Part shown: positions 1 through 8,372 of the stretch, in pieces | How positions within the stretch are numbered: position 1 is the first letter of the stretch | How the letters are laid out: each line of letters starts with the position of its first letter | NCBI GenBank assembly: GCA_017552715.1 | Contig: JAFZOW010000098.1 | Location: 1-62,805 of the forward strand | Length of the DNA stretch: 62,805 bases | Source: Lachnospiraceae bacterium | Lineage (GTDB): Bacteria; Bacillota; Clostridia; Lachnospirales; Lachnospiraceae | Reading direction: 5' to 3' | Made by a program: the position numbers and the translations under genes | The notes under the pieces: generated by a model | What the model saw: the letters and a program-made list of their open reading frames with translations, nothing else | Databases searched by the model: none | What the model was told of the DNA's origin: nothing

Positions 1-113
1 CTGTTGAGCGGTTCCTCCGGTGAGATCACCAGCTGTTCCGCATTTTCCCGCAGCTCCAGCTCCAGGGCCGCACAGGCTGCAGGATGGTACTGCAGGTATG
101 TCTTCTTGTCCAT
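1..113 (-). CDS. Partial unknown protein (N-terminus only)
   Basis: An ATG on the minus strand at 113 opens a frame that runs off the left edge of the window. It begins MDKKTYLQYHPAAC and gives 37 complete codons, rich in Glu and Leu. A good ribosome binding site (AAGGAGG) sits 7 bases upstream, which is why I accept so short a fragment as a real gene start. It has no signal peptide. I do not recognise the family. It is transcribed away from the response regulator gene at 485. Confidence 0.6.
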   Translation of the reverse strand, partial: MDKKTYLQYHPAACAALELELRENAEQLVISPEEPLN

Positions 114-484
114 ACGCACTTCCTCCTTCCGGTCATCTTGCTGCGGAAGAGGCTATGGACATATCTTACTTCTTCCTCTCCCGCTTTAAACAAATAATGT
201 GATAAAAGCAGGGAGATTCAGATTCTTTGAAAGTACAGAAATTCAGAAATTCTTATCCAACCTTGCTTCTGAGGATAATATAACACGCAGACAGAATAGG
301 TGCAAGGAGAATTTGTCCGGGATCAAGCTGTTTAAAGGATCTTGTTTCCGCAGTTTGCAGTCCGGTTGCGTTCACTGGCATTCTGACTTATAATCTTCTG
401 GAGGAGACAGGGAAGCTCCCGGAGACCGGCAAAAGAAGGCAGGAAAGCGAAGACCGGAGTAGAAAAGCAGAGAGGGGAAGCTGT
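114..484. other. Intergenic region upstream of the response regulator
   Basis: This 371-base gap separates two divergent genes. It holds the promoter at 366-394 and, just before 485, a purine-rich stretch that includes the ribosome binding site (GAGGGGAAG). The leader from the likely transcription start near 401 to the start codon is about 85 bases. I see no open frame with a ribosome binding site, no RNA gene and no clear repeat in the rest. Confidence 0.5.
366..394 (+). promoter_or_regulatory. SigA-type promoter for the two-component operon
   Basis: TTGCGT, a 17-base spacer and a consensus TATAAT. It lies about 90 bases upstream of the response regulator and is the only good promoter in this gap on the plus strand. 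Confidence 0.7.
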
Positions 485-1162
485 ATGCGCATACTGGTGG
501 TGGAAGATGAAAAAGCGCTGGCCGGGCTTGTGGCAGACCGTCTGCGACGTGACCGTTATACGGTGGATATATCAAATGACGGGGAGGAGGGTCTGGATAA
601 CGCCCTTTCCGGCATGTATGACCTCATCATACTGGACATCATGCTGCCGAAAAAAGACGGGATCGAGATCCTGAAAGAGCTCCGGAAAGAAGATAAGGAA
701 GTAAAGGTCATCATGCTGACGGCAAAGGCCGAGCTGGAAGACCGGCTTCTGGGCTTTGGGAGCGGCGCCAACGATTATGTGCCGAAACCCTTTCACATTG
801 ATGAACTGGCAGCGCGAGTCAATGCGCAGCTTAATATCGGGAAAGCCGTGGAAAGTGTTCTGGAATTCGGGGATCTGATCCTGGATTACCGGGCTTCACG
901 CATCCGCTGCAAAAGTAACAATGAGGATGTGGGGATAAACAATAAGGAATTCCAGCTCCTCGAATACCTGATGAGCAATCCGGACCGGATACTGTCCAGG
1001 GAGCTGATCTATGACAGGATCTGGGGGATGGATTCCGAGGCCGTATCCAACAATCTGGAGGCATACATGTCCTTTGTCCGGAAAAAGCTGAGGCTCATCG
1101 ATTCCCATGTGTCGATCAAGACCATCCGTAATATGGGCTACCGGCTGGAATATGAAGAGTAA
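485..1162 (+). CDS. OmpR/PhoB-family response regulator
   Basis: A 225-residue DNA-binding response regulator. The receiver domain (about 1-115) has the acidic pair E7/D8, phosphoacceptor D51 in the LIILDIMLP strand, T79 and K101 (YVPKPF), so all switch residues are present. The C-terminal winged helix (about 125-225) contains EFQLLEYLMSNP and ends with the typical IKTIRNMGYRLE. The sensor kinase gene begins 6 bases after its stop, so the two form a pair. The VTC-DUF4956-beta-helix genes follow in the same direction but after a terminator, so whether this regulator controls them is an inference from position. Confidence 0.93.
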   Translation: MRILVVEDEKALAGLVADRLRRDRYTVDISNDGEEGLDNALSGMYDLIILDIMLPKKDGIEILKELRKEDKEVKVIMLTAKAELEDRLLGFGSGANDYVPKPFHIDELAARVNAQLNIGKAVESVLEFGDLILDYRASRIRCKSNNEDVGINNKEFQLLEYLMSNPDRILSRELIYDRIWGMDSEAVSNNLEAYMSFVRKKLRLIDSHVSIKTIRNMGYRLEYEE

Positions 1163-1168
1163 GGGATC

Positions 1169-2425
1169 ATGAAGGAACTCAGGAAAAAAACATATCTTAC
1201 GATCTTTGCCATGCTCAGTATGATATTGCTTACGGTACTGGTGCTGGTAAATGTGCACGCATATGTCCGGGAAGAAGAAGGGGTCCGGCGGAACCTGAAT
1301 ATCCTGGAGGACCGCGGCAGGAGAGATGAAAGCAAAGAACCCCGCCCCGGTGCCGGCGGGCAGGAGGATGCTCCCCGGGATGCCGGGCTTAAGCCCCGTG
1401 ATCTGGAAAACATGATGGTCATGGATTACGAACTGTATACCGTGGAAGTGGAAAACGGGGAGATCGCCGGGATCTACAGCCACGGGAACAGCTCGGAGGA
1501 TTTTGACCCCGCAGCGGTGGCCGGAGAAATACTTATAAAGGAAAAGGAAGACTGCATCCGCACGGGAAATCTTTATTTCAGCCGCTATTCCTACCGCTAC
1601 CGTTACATGGAATCCATTGTGATCCTGAATGACAGCGAACTCTCGGGGAAACTGTGGGAACTGCTGGCGGAATCACTGGTGCTGCTGGCCGTACTGGAGG
1701 TTCTGATCGCTTTGATATCCCGACGTATCACTGCCTGGATCACAAAGCCCGCCGCGGAAGCCTTTGAAAGGCAGAAAGAATTTATCGCGGATGCTTCCCA
1801 TGAACTGAAGACCCCCCTTGCCGTGATCATGGCATCGGCAGATGAGATCAGCAGCAGTGAAGGTGAAGCGCAGTATCTGGAAAACATACGTTACGAATCC
1901 GAACGCATGAACCGGCTGATCACCGGGCTTTTGAATCTTTCAAAACTGGAAAACCGGGAGGATCCCTCATCCCTTCCGGAGGAAAACCTGTCGCGTATCC
2001 TGGAAAAAACCTGCCTTTCCTATGAAGGCGTCGCCTTTGAGCAGGGAGTATCCATAGAAACGGAAATTGAAGAAGGACTGCGCCTTAAATGCAACAGGGA
2101 CGAGATCGAACAGATGGCCGCCACCGTACTGGACAACGCGGTTCGTCACAGCTACCGGGATACAAGGGTCCGTGTGATCGCCGCGCGTCTGAAAGCCAAG
2201 AACGGTATCGAGATCAAAGTGATCAACAGCGGAGATCCCATCCCGGAGGAAGAGAGGGAAAAGATCTTTGAACGCTTCTATCGCGGGGATCAGGCCCGGA
2301 GCCGTAAGGATAACCGCTATGGCCTTGGACTTGCCATCGCAAGAAGGATCGCCCGGAACCACAACGGGGATATACGGGCCCATTCCGAAGGCGGCGAAAC
2401 GGTATTCCGCATCATACTAAAATAA
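1169..2425 (+). CDS. Sensor histidine kinase
   Basis: A 418-residue membrane kinase, partner of the regulator just upstream. It has an N-terminal transmembrane helix (about 9-29), an extracellular region of roughly 130 residues rich in charged and Tyr residues, a second membrane segment (about 165-185), and then HisKA with the phosphoacceptor H211 in ASHELKTPL. The ATPase part shows the N box (VLDNAVRHS), F box (IFERFYRGD) and G2 box (RYGLGLAIARR). No clear HAMP domain is visible between the second helix and HisKA, which is short. The input signal cannot be read from sequence. Confidence 0.92.
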   Translation: MKELRKKTYLTIFAMLSMILLTVLVLVNVHAYVREEEGVRRNLNILEDRGRRDESKEPRPGAGGQEDAPRDAGLKPRDLENMMVMDYELYTVEVENGEIAGIYSHGNSSEDFDPAAVAGEILIKEKEDCIRTGNLYFSRYSYRYRYMESIVILNDSELSGKLWELLAESLVLLAVLEVLIALISRRITAWITKPAAEAFERQKEFIADASHELKTPLAVIMASADEISSSEGEAQYLENIRYESERMNRLITGLLNLSKLENREDPSSLPEENLSRILEKTCLSYEGVAFEQGVSIETEIEEGLRLKCNRDEIEQMAATVLDNAVRHSYRDTRVRVIAARLKAKNGIEIKVINSGDPIPEEEREKIFERFYRGDQARSRKDNRYGLGLAIARRIARNHNGDIRAHSEGGETVFRIILK

Positions 2426-2443
2426 CAGAAAAAAGAAGCTTAC

Positions 2444-2483
2444 AAAAAAAGGACCGAAAAAAAATCATCATCGGTTCTTTTTT
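2444..2483 (+). terminator. Rho-independent terminator after the histidine kinase
   Basis: AAAAAGGACCGA pairs with TCGGTTCTTTTT (one G-T wobble) around an A-rich loop of about 12 bases. It lies 20 bases past the kinase stop and separates the two-component genes from the VTC operon. Confidence 0.7.
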
Positions 2484-2539
2484 AATATTCGTTTAAGCTT
2501 GGGAAGTTATCATACGACCATAGAAAGGAAGTGATGATC

Positions 2540-3313
2540 ATGGGAGAATACAGAGAAGTCTTTCAGAGAAAAGAGATCAAATACCTGCTGGACGATGAGC
2601 AGTACAGGGAACTGAAGAAATACCTGGATACGATGGCACAGACCGATCAGTACGGTTTATCCAGGATCAACAATATCTACTTTGACACAAAAGACTACCG
2701 GCTGATACGCACCTCGATGGACAAACCTCTTTATAAAGAAAAACTGAGACTCAGGACATACGGGGATACGGCGGACGACACCAATGCCTTTATCGAGATC
2801 AAGAAGAAATATGCAGGCATCGTCTACAAACGGCGCATCTCCGGAAGATACGAAAAGATGCACGCATATCTGACCCGGAGGGACAGCGACATCGGATCCT
2901 CACAGATCGCAAAGGAGATCGATTCCTTCCTGAAGCTTTACGGAGAACTGATCCCTGCAATGAGCATCTGTTATGAGCGGATGGCGATGGCCGGGATCCA
3001 AGACCCGGAATTCAGAGTGACCTTTGACAGCAACATAGAATGGAACGCAAACTGCCGCGACCTGCGAAAGATCGGAAAGGGCCGGATGCTTTTACAGCCG
3101 GGGCAGTACCTGATGGAGATCAAGGTCAGCAACGCGATGACGGTGGGGCTGGCAAAGAAGCTCAGCGAACTGAAAGTATTTCCGACATCCTTTTCCAAAT
3201 ACGGTGCCGGATATGCCGACATGATACGAAGTGCTGCGACCGTAAAGGCAGCAGCAATAAAAGAAACTACAGGCTTTGCAGGAAGAATGAAAGGAGAGGT
3301 GTCTTATGTTTAA
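2540..3313 (+). CDS. VTC-domain protein (possible polyphosphate polymerase)
   Basis: A 257-residue cytosolic protein. It opens with VFQRKEIKYLLDDEQY and has INNIYFDTKDYRLIRTSM, KEKLRLRTYG, FIEIKKKY and, near the end, YLMEIKVS, the alternating basic and acidic beta strands of the VTC tunnel domain. In yeast Vtc4 this domain makes polyphosphate from ATP; activity of this bacterial copy is inferred. The start was chosen at 2540 because AAAGGAAG lies 8 bases before it; GTG 2531 and ATG 2534 overlap that site. Its end overlaps the next gene by 8 bases. VTC and DUF4956 proteins are often neighbours in Clostridia and Actinobacteria (from memory). Confidence 0.88.
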   Translation: MGEYREVFQRKEIKYLLDDEQYRELKKYLDTMAQTDQYGLSRINNIYFDTKDYRLIRTSMDKPLYKEKLRLRTYGDTADDTNAFIEIKKKYAGIVYKRRISGRYEKMHAYLTRRDSDIGSSQIAKEIDSFLKLYGELIPAMSICYERMAMAGIQDPEFRVTFDSNIEWNANCRDLRKIGKGRMLLQPGQYLMEIKVSNAMTVGLAKKLSELKVFPTSFSKYGAGYADMIRSAATVKAAAIKETTGFAGRMKGEVSYV

Positions 3314-3986
3314 CGATATTTTTTCATCCATAATCTCAAACGGGACTTTTTCGGGAAGTGAATTTCTGATCGCAACGATCATGGCATTTGTCTGCGGACT
3401 GATCATAGCAGGAAGCTACATGATCAAAAACCGCTATTCCAAAAGCTTTGTTACAACACTGGTGCTCCTTCCGGCGATCGTGGAACTGGTGATCATCCTG
3501 GTGAACGGAAATATCGGTACCGGAGTGGCTGTGGCAGGCGCCTTCAGTCTGGTACGCTTCCGTTCCGCTCCGGGACGCGGACAGGAGATCACGGGGATCT
3601 TCCTGGCCATGGCAACAGGACTGGCCGCAGGTATGGGATATGTGTGGATCGCGCTGCTCTTTGCTCTGATCGTATCCGGCATCAATCTGCTCCTGAATGT
3701 GATGCGCTTCGGAACGGAGAACAAAGGCATACGGATGCTTAAGATCATGGTTCCGGAAAACCTGGATTATGAAGATCGTTTCGAAGAGACTTTCCGGAAA
3801 TACCTTAAGGAGTATACTTACGATGATGTCCGCCTTACCAATATGGGAAGCCTTTACAAGATCACCATGAGCGTCGTACTCAAAGAGCAGGTATCATCAA
3901 AGGAGCTTCTGGATGAGCTGCGGACACAGAACGGAAATCTGGATATCAGTCTGGGACGGATGACCGAAGCACAGGATGCCCTGTAA
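3306..3986 (+). CDS. DUF4956 multi-pass membrane protein
   Basis: A 226-residue protein with about four transmembrane helices in the first 135 residues (near 20-40, 47-66, 70-85 and 95-135). Between them is the strongly conserved AFSLVRFRSAPG motif of DUF4956. The C-terminal 90 residues are soluble and charged, with an alpha/beta pattern. The gene overlaps the VTC gene by 8 bases, so translation is probably coupled. A joint role, for example moving polyphosphate across the membrane, is only an inference from this coupling. Confidence 0.88.
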   Translation: MFNDIFSSIISNGTFSGSEFLIATIMAFVCGLIIAGSYMIKNRYSKSFVTTLVLLPAIVELVIILVNGNIGTGVAVAGAFSLVRFRSAPGRGQEITGIFLAMATGLAAGMGYVWIALLFALIVSGINLLLNVMRFGTENKGIRMLKIMVPENLDYEDRFEETFRKYLKEYTYDDVRLTNMGSLYKITMSVVLKEQVSSKELLDELRTQNGNLDISLGRMTEAQDAL

Positions 3987-4047
3987 ACCGGGCACAACGA
4001 TAGCTGTAAATGATAATGACAAAACCTAAAGATCGGAGGGAAAAGAT

Positions 4048-5373
4048 ATGAAGAAGAGAATGATCCTTGTACTCATCACAGCGGTTTGCACTCTGACGGC
4101 CTGCGGGCAGGCAGCTTCGCAGGACAGCGGAAACGATACGGAAACACAGGTTGAGATCGGGACTACGCAGTCGGCGAAAGCGGAAAGTACTTCCGGAACG
4201 GTAACGACAGCAGACACCAACGTCTTCGACGGGATCGATACGGACGAACTGTTTACAAAGAGGGATCTGGAACAGTCCCCGGACCTGACGGATGCAGTAT
4301 ATCTTATGGCAGAAGACGGAAAGGAGATCACTATCGATGCGGAAGGCATATATGTATTGAGCGGTGATGCCAGGAACTGTACCGTCTGTGTGGAGGCCGG
4401 AAGTGATGCAAAGGTGCAACTGGTGCTTAAGGACTTGAACATCAGCAACGCGGACAGCCCCTGTATCTATGTTAAGAGTGCTGACAAAGTCTTTGTCACG
4501 ACTCTTTCCGAAAGCAGCCTGAGTGTGAGCGGAAGCTTTACGGCAGACGGAGAGACCGATATCGACGCCGTGATCTTTTCCAAGGAGGATCTGGTCCTGA
4601 ACGGCACGGGCACTTTGACCATCACTTCATCGGATAACGGCATAAGCAGCAAGGACAGCCTGAAGGTCACCGGCGGTACGCTGCAGATCGAATGTGAAGG
4701 AAGCGCGCTGGAAGCACACGATGCCATCGAGATCGCGGACGGCAGTATCGTGATCACTGACTGCAATGACGGGCTCCATGCGGAAGATAACGACGACGAT
4801 TCCACGGGTTATATCTATATCGGCGGAGGAGAGCTCAGCATCAGCGCAGCCGACGATGCGATACACGCAACGACCCTCATCCGGATCGACGACGGGCAGC
4901 TGGAGTTTACGGCAGCGGAAGGGATCGAGGCTACGGTGATCCGGGTGAACGGCGGCGATATCAGCATCAGCGCCTCGGATGACGGCATCAATGCGGCGCA
5001 GAAATCCTCCCTGTACACAGCTCTTTTCGAGATGAACGGCGGAAATGTCACCATTGTGATGGGCGCCGGCGACACGGACGGTGTGGATTCCAACGGAAAT
5101 ATCCGGATCAACGGCGGGACCATTGACATCAGCGGACAATCGACCTTTGACTATGACGGCAGCGCGGAATACAACGGAGGAACCATCATCGAGAACGGAG
5201 AAGAAACGAATACCATAACAAACCAGACCTTCGGAGGTCCCGGCGGTATGGGCGGCATGGGTGAACGCGACAATATGCACGGCAGGCCCGGAGCAGAGGG
5301 CCCCGGTGCAAGAGAAGACTTCGGACAGGACGGAGAACCCCCCCGGGGCGCTTCTCCCGACAGACCCGAGTAA
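4048..5373 (+). CDS. Secreted beta-helix lipoprotein, Cthe_2159-like carbohydrate-binding family
   Basis: A 441-residue exported protein with a lipoprotein signal (MKKRMILVLITAV...LTAC; lipid-bound Cys at 19). From about residue 75 to 385 it shows parallel beta-helix repeats with recurring phrases such as DDGINA, DNGISSKDSL, DDAIHATTLIRIDDG and VNGGDISISASDDG, typical of the Cthe_2159 family, whose founder is a Ca-dependent polysaccharide-binding protein. The tail (about 395-441) is rich in Gly, Pro, Met and Arg and probably disordered. A GGAGGG site precedes the start. It follows DUF4956 by 61 bases with no terminator between, so I place it in the same operon. Confidence 0.8.
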   Translation: MKKRMILVLITAVCTLTACGQAASQDSGNDTETQVEIGTTQSAKAESTSGTVTTADTNVFDGIDTDELFTKRDLEQSPDLTDAVYLMAEDGKEITIDAEGIYVLSGDARNCTVCVEAGSDAKVQLVLKDLNISNADSPCIYVKSADKVFVTTLSESSLSVSGSFTADGETDIDAVIFSKEDLVLNGTGTLTITSSDNGISSKDSLKVTGGTLQIECEGSALEAHDAIEIADGSIVITDCNDGLHAEDNDDDSTGYIYIGGGELSISAADDAIHATTLIRIDDGQLEFTAAEGIEATVIRVNGGDISISASDDGINAAQKSSLYTALFEMNGGNVTIVMGAGDTDGVDSNGNIRINGGTIDISGQSTFDYDGSAEYNGGTIIENGEETNTITNQTFGGPGGMGGMGERDNMHGRPGAEGPGAREDFGQDGEPPRGASPDRPE

Positions 5374-5595
5374 AAAGACAAAAAAATTTTTCTACCATAT
5401 ATAGTAAAGGAGGATAGAGAGGAGAAGCAGAAGCCACAAGATGCTGAAACCCAGCATTTTCAGGGGTTTGAGGACTTTCGGACACGTTGACATAATGGGA
5501 AATACACAATCCACACGGGGTGGGGCAGAGAAACGGAGTAAATGTTTTTCCGGATCTCTGTCCCGCCCCTTCGCACACTTAAGGAGGAAAATGTT
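5374..5595. other. Gap before the recombinase with an inverted repeat
   Basis: No gene is supported here. At 5444-5452 and 5464-5472 CTGAAACCC and GGGTTTGAG form a 9-base inverted repeat with one mismatch and an 11-base loop. It could be a recombinase binding or crossover site or an mRNA hairpin; neither is shown. A poly-A/poly-T run at 5382-5393 follows the beta-helix gene but does not make a convincing terminator. Confidence 0.35.
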
Positions 5596-7311
5596 ATGTC
5601 AACAGAATCCGGAAACCAGCGTTACACTGCACTCTACGAACGTCTCTCAAGGGATGACGAACAGGCGGGAGAAAGCAATTCCATCCTAAACCAGAAGGTA
5701 TTCCTGGAGGAATACTTTAACCGCAATCTGAGCTCGGAAAGCCGCTTTTTCAAGCATTTTACCGATGACGGCTATTCCGGCGTAAGCTTCGAACGCCCCG
5801 GCTTCAACGAGATGATCGCCGAGATCCGAGCCGGTCATATCGATACGGTGGTTGTAAAAGACCTTTCCCGTCTGGGCCGTAATTATCTTCAGGTCGGTTA
5901 TTTCACCGAGATCCTCTTCCCCGATCACCAGGTACGCTTCATTGCCGTCAATAACAGCGTTGACAGCGCCTCGGGTCACGATAACGAACTCACCCCCTTT
6001 ATCAACATCATGAACGAATGGTATGCCCGGGATACCAGCCGCAAAGTGCGGGCCATCCTGCAGGAAAAGATGCGCTCCGGTAAACGCATCAACAAATTCA
6101 TACCCTACGGTTATCTGCGGGATCCTTCCAACCATAACCATCTGATCCCCGATCCCGTGGCCGGCGAAGTGGTAAAGCATATCTTCGAAATGGCTGCCCG
6201 GGGCATGGGACCCAACGCCATTGCCCGGCAGCTGGAAAGCGAAAAGATTCCCGTCCCGACTGCCTATGCACGCAGCACGCGTCCTTCCAACTGGCACGGC
6301 ATTACGGTAAAGAATCCCTTCCGCTGGAATTCCAGCACACTGCGCATCATACTGGAAAGGGAAGAATATCTGGGACACACGATCCTGGGCCGCACCAGGG
6401 TCGAGAACTTCAAGACTAAAAAGATCAAAAAAGTGCCGAAGGAAGAGCAGTTCATCTTCACCGACACCCACGAAGCTCTTATCGACCGGGAAACCTGGGA
6501 CCTGGCCCAGCGTCTGCGGAAGCGCTACCAGCGCCGTCATTACGATCCCTACCGGGAGCAGAAGACCTCCCACCGTCTTGCCGGTATCTGTTACTGTGCG
6601 GACTGCGGGAAACGCATGGCCTATCACAATGCCTGGGCTGCCCACCGTGCCAAGGACAAGCTCTACGACGCTGACAGCTTTTTCACCTGCGGTACCTATC
6701 GTCAGCGCACCGAGGACTGCAGTGCCCATTACATACGCTCTTCCGCTTTGGAAAAATGGATACTGGATCTGCTGAACGAGCTGAAGGATCTTGCCAACAG
6801 GAATCCGGACGGCTTTCTCTCCGGCCTCCGCTCCGTCACCACTCTGGACCGGGAGCGGAAAGCCAGGGAAAACCGCAAGGACCTGGCTTCCATGAAACGG
6901 CGGATCAGTGATCTGGACCTGCTCATCAAACGGCTCTATGAAGACAACCTGGCGGGCCGGATCTCGGAACGACTGTATAACAAGCTGCTGAAGGATTATG
7001 ACGAAGAAGAATCGGAACTGGAACAGCGCATCCGTGTGCTGCAGCTGGAAGCTGCCGAGATCAACGACATCCTGCAGAGCGCGGATAAATTCCTGCGTCT
7101 GCTGATGGGAACGGAACACTTCGACAATTTCTCGGATGTGCTGGTTTCGGGACTGGTGGAACGTATCGTTGTTTACGAATCCAACGGAATGCGGGGTGCC
7201 GCAAGAAAGCAGCGTATCGATGCCTGGTTCTGCCAGATCGGCTATATCGACTACGACCGGCTGCTGCGCTGTGTGGAAGAGGCCTGTCTTCCCGAAGGAG
7301 AAGTGGGATGA
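5596..7311 (+). CDS. Large serine recombinase (TndX/Tn4451 type)
   Basis: A 571-residue site-specific recombinase. The resolvase domain (about 8-155) has Y14-x-R16-L-S18 with the catalytic Ser, and the second arginine motif KDLSRLGRNYLQ. A recombinase domain (about 175-285) with FIPYGYL follows, then a zinc ribbon (CYCADCGKRM ... FTCG ... EDC), a charged coiled coil (about 430-495) and a C-terminal domain. All catalytic parts look intact. Start at 5596 because AAGGAGG lies about 8 bases upstream; an earlier in-frame ATG at 5542 has none. No other mobile-element genes adjoin, so it may be a remnant or an orphan regulator of DNA rearrangement. Its stop is 2 bases from the stop of the opposing gene. 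Confidence 0.9.
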   Translation: MSTESGNQRYTALYERLSRDDEQAGESNSILNQKVFLEEYFNRNLSSESRFFKHFTDDGYSGVSFERPGFNEMIAEIRAGHIDTVVVKDLSRLGRNYLQVGYFTEILFPDHQVRFIAVNNSVDSASGHDNELTPFINIMNEWYARDTSRKVRAILQEKMRSGKRINKFIPYGYLRDPSNHNHLIPDPVAGEVVKHIFEMAARGMGPNAIARQLESEKIPVPTAYARSTRPSNWHGITVKNPFRWNSSTLRIILEREEYLGHTILGRTRVENFKTKKIKKVPKEEQFIFTDTHEALIDRETWDLAQRLRKRYQRRHYDPYREQKTSHRLAGICYCADCGKRMAYHNAWAAHRAKDKLYDADSFFTCGTYRQRTEDCSAHYIRSSALEKWILDLLNELKDLANRNPDGFLSGLRSVTTLDRERKARENRKDLASMKRRISDLDLLIKRLYEDNLAGRISERLYNKLLKDYDEEESELEQRIRVLQLEAAEINDILQSADKFLRLLMGTEHFDNFSDVLVSGLVERIVVYESNGMRGAARKQRIDAWFCQIGYIDYDRLLRCVEEACLPEGEVG

Positions 7312-7313
7312 GG

Positions 7314-8369
7314 CTAATAAAGTATCCCGGTATAGTATTCCAGGGCGAGGACCACTACGCCATCATAGTTGTTCTCGCCCAGAAGCTTATCCTGGGTTTC
7401 CCAGCCGCCGGTGGAAACTTCGGCGATCTGTTCGTCCATGGCCTGAAGAGGATGGTCGTCTTCTTCATAGCGCGCATCTGCTTCCTCCTGCTGCTGCTCC
7501 CGGTCGAAGTCTACCAGATCACTAAGCACGGGCTGGCTCATCAATATCTCTTTGGCCCGCTCCTTACCGTAAACCGCGACCAGTTCCTCATAAAGAGTAA
7601 AGGTGATATAGGAATAAAGGTCAAGGCTTCCGGCATAGACCAGCAGAGGCTCGCCGCTCTTCGCGCAGGCCAGGTAGCTTATAAAGTTTGCTTCGTTTTC
7701 CTTATAGAATCCCTTATGATGTGCCTGTTCATGAGTCAGAAGACTGTAGGAATAAAGCCGGGTCACATATTTGTTCCAGGTCACTTCCAAGGTATAGGGA
7801 TAGGTATAACCCCCGATCCCCATCCAGTCCAGCACATCGGAACAGAGAGCCTTCTTGGGCTGCGGATAAAAACCCGCCAGACGGGGATACTCATCCGAAA
7901 TACCCTGCATGGCAGCTGCGATCTGTTCGTAACGCTCCTCTTCCTCGGGGAAGATGAGTATGCCGTTTTCGTCCCGCTCACACTGCTCTGCTGCCGTATT
8001 GATCTGCTCCACCAGATAGTTCCGGAGCAGCCGCAGCTCTTCGGTGGTAAAGCCGGTGCGATGCCCGGCCTGCCCCATCACATTTCCGCAAAGGGGAATG
8101 AACCAGTTAAACAGGTAGAGAAAAAGAAATACCGCCAGGGTGATACAGAAGCTCTTCAGCCAGCGGCGGAGAAATACGGAAGCTTTTTTATTCCGCCTTT
8201 TGCGCACAAGACATATGACCAGCACCACCGGTGTGGCAAGCACAAAAAGAGCCGCAAGATACATGAGTATCTCCCCCAACGCAAAAGGGACGGGCGCAGT
8301 GAGCCGTCCCATAAGGTTTGCGATGTGAGAATAGATATGCTCGGCATACCAGTCACAGAAGCTGCGCAT
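7314..8369 (-). CDS. DUF3810 membrane protein with HExxH zinc-peptidase motif
   Basis: A 351-residue protein with two transmembrane segments (about 35-57 and 72-92) and a large domain after them. At H213-E214-x-x-H217 it carries HEQAH, followed by KENEANF with a Glu that could be the third zinc ligand, the pattern of gluzincin peptidases. The SLLTHEQAHHKGF region and the following ISYLAC match DUF3810 as I recall it. The function of that family is unknown; peptidase activity is inferred from the motif. Last gene of the gdpP-rplI-dnaB series, 3 bases after the previous stop. Confidence 0.8.
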   Translation of the reverse strand: MRSFCDWYAEHIYSHIANLMGRLTAPVPFALGEILMYLAALFVLATPVVLVICLVRKRRNKKASVFLRRWLKSFCITLAVFLFLYLFNWFIPLCGNVMGQAGHRTGFTTEELRLLRNYLVEQINTAAEQCERDENGILIFPEEEERYEQIAAAMQGISDEYPRLAGFYPQPKKALCSDVLDWMGIGGYTYPYTLEVTWNKYVTRLYSYSLLTHEQAHHKGFYKENEANFISYLACAKSGEPLLVYAGSLDLYSYITFTLYEELVAVYGKERAKEILMSQPVLSDLVDFDREQQQEEADARYEEDDHPLQAMDEQIAEVSTGGWETQDKLLGENNYDGVVVLALEYYTGILY

Positions 8370-8372
8370 GCC

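Noticed and set aside
113-484. A possible tRNA or small RNA in the first gap
   Set aside because: No cloverleaf, no terminator hairpin and no conserved motif was seen.
5382-5393. A-run and T-run after the beta-helix gene as a terminator
   Set aside because: The stem would be only A-T pairs with no loop and no GC core.
5441-5689. An 82-codon frame overlapping the start of the recombinase
   Set aside because: No close ribosome binding site and the recombinase start has a strong one; the product has no domain-like pattern.
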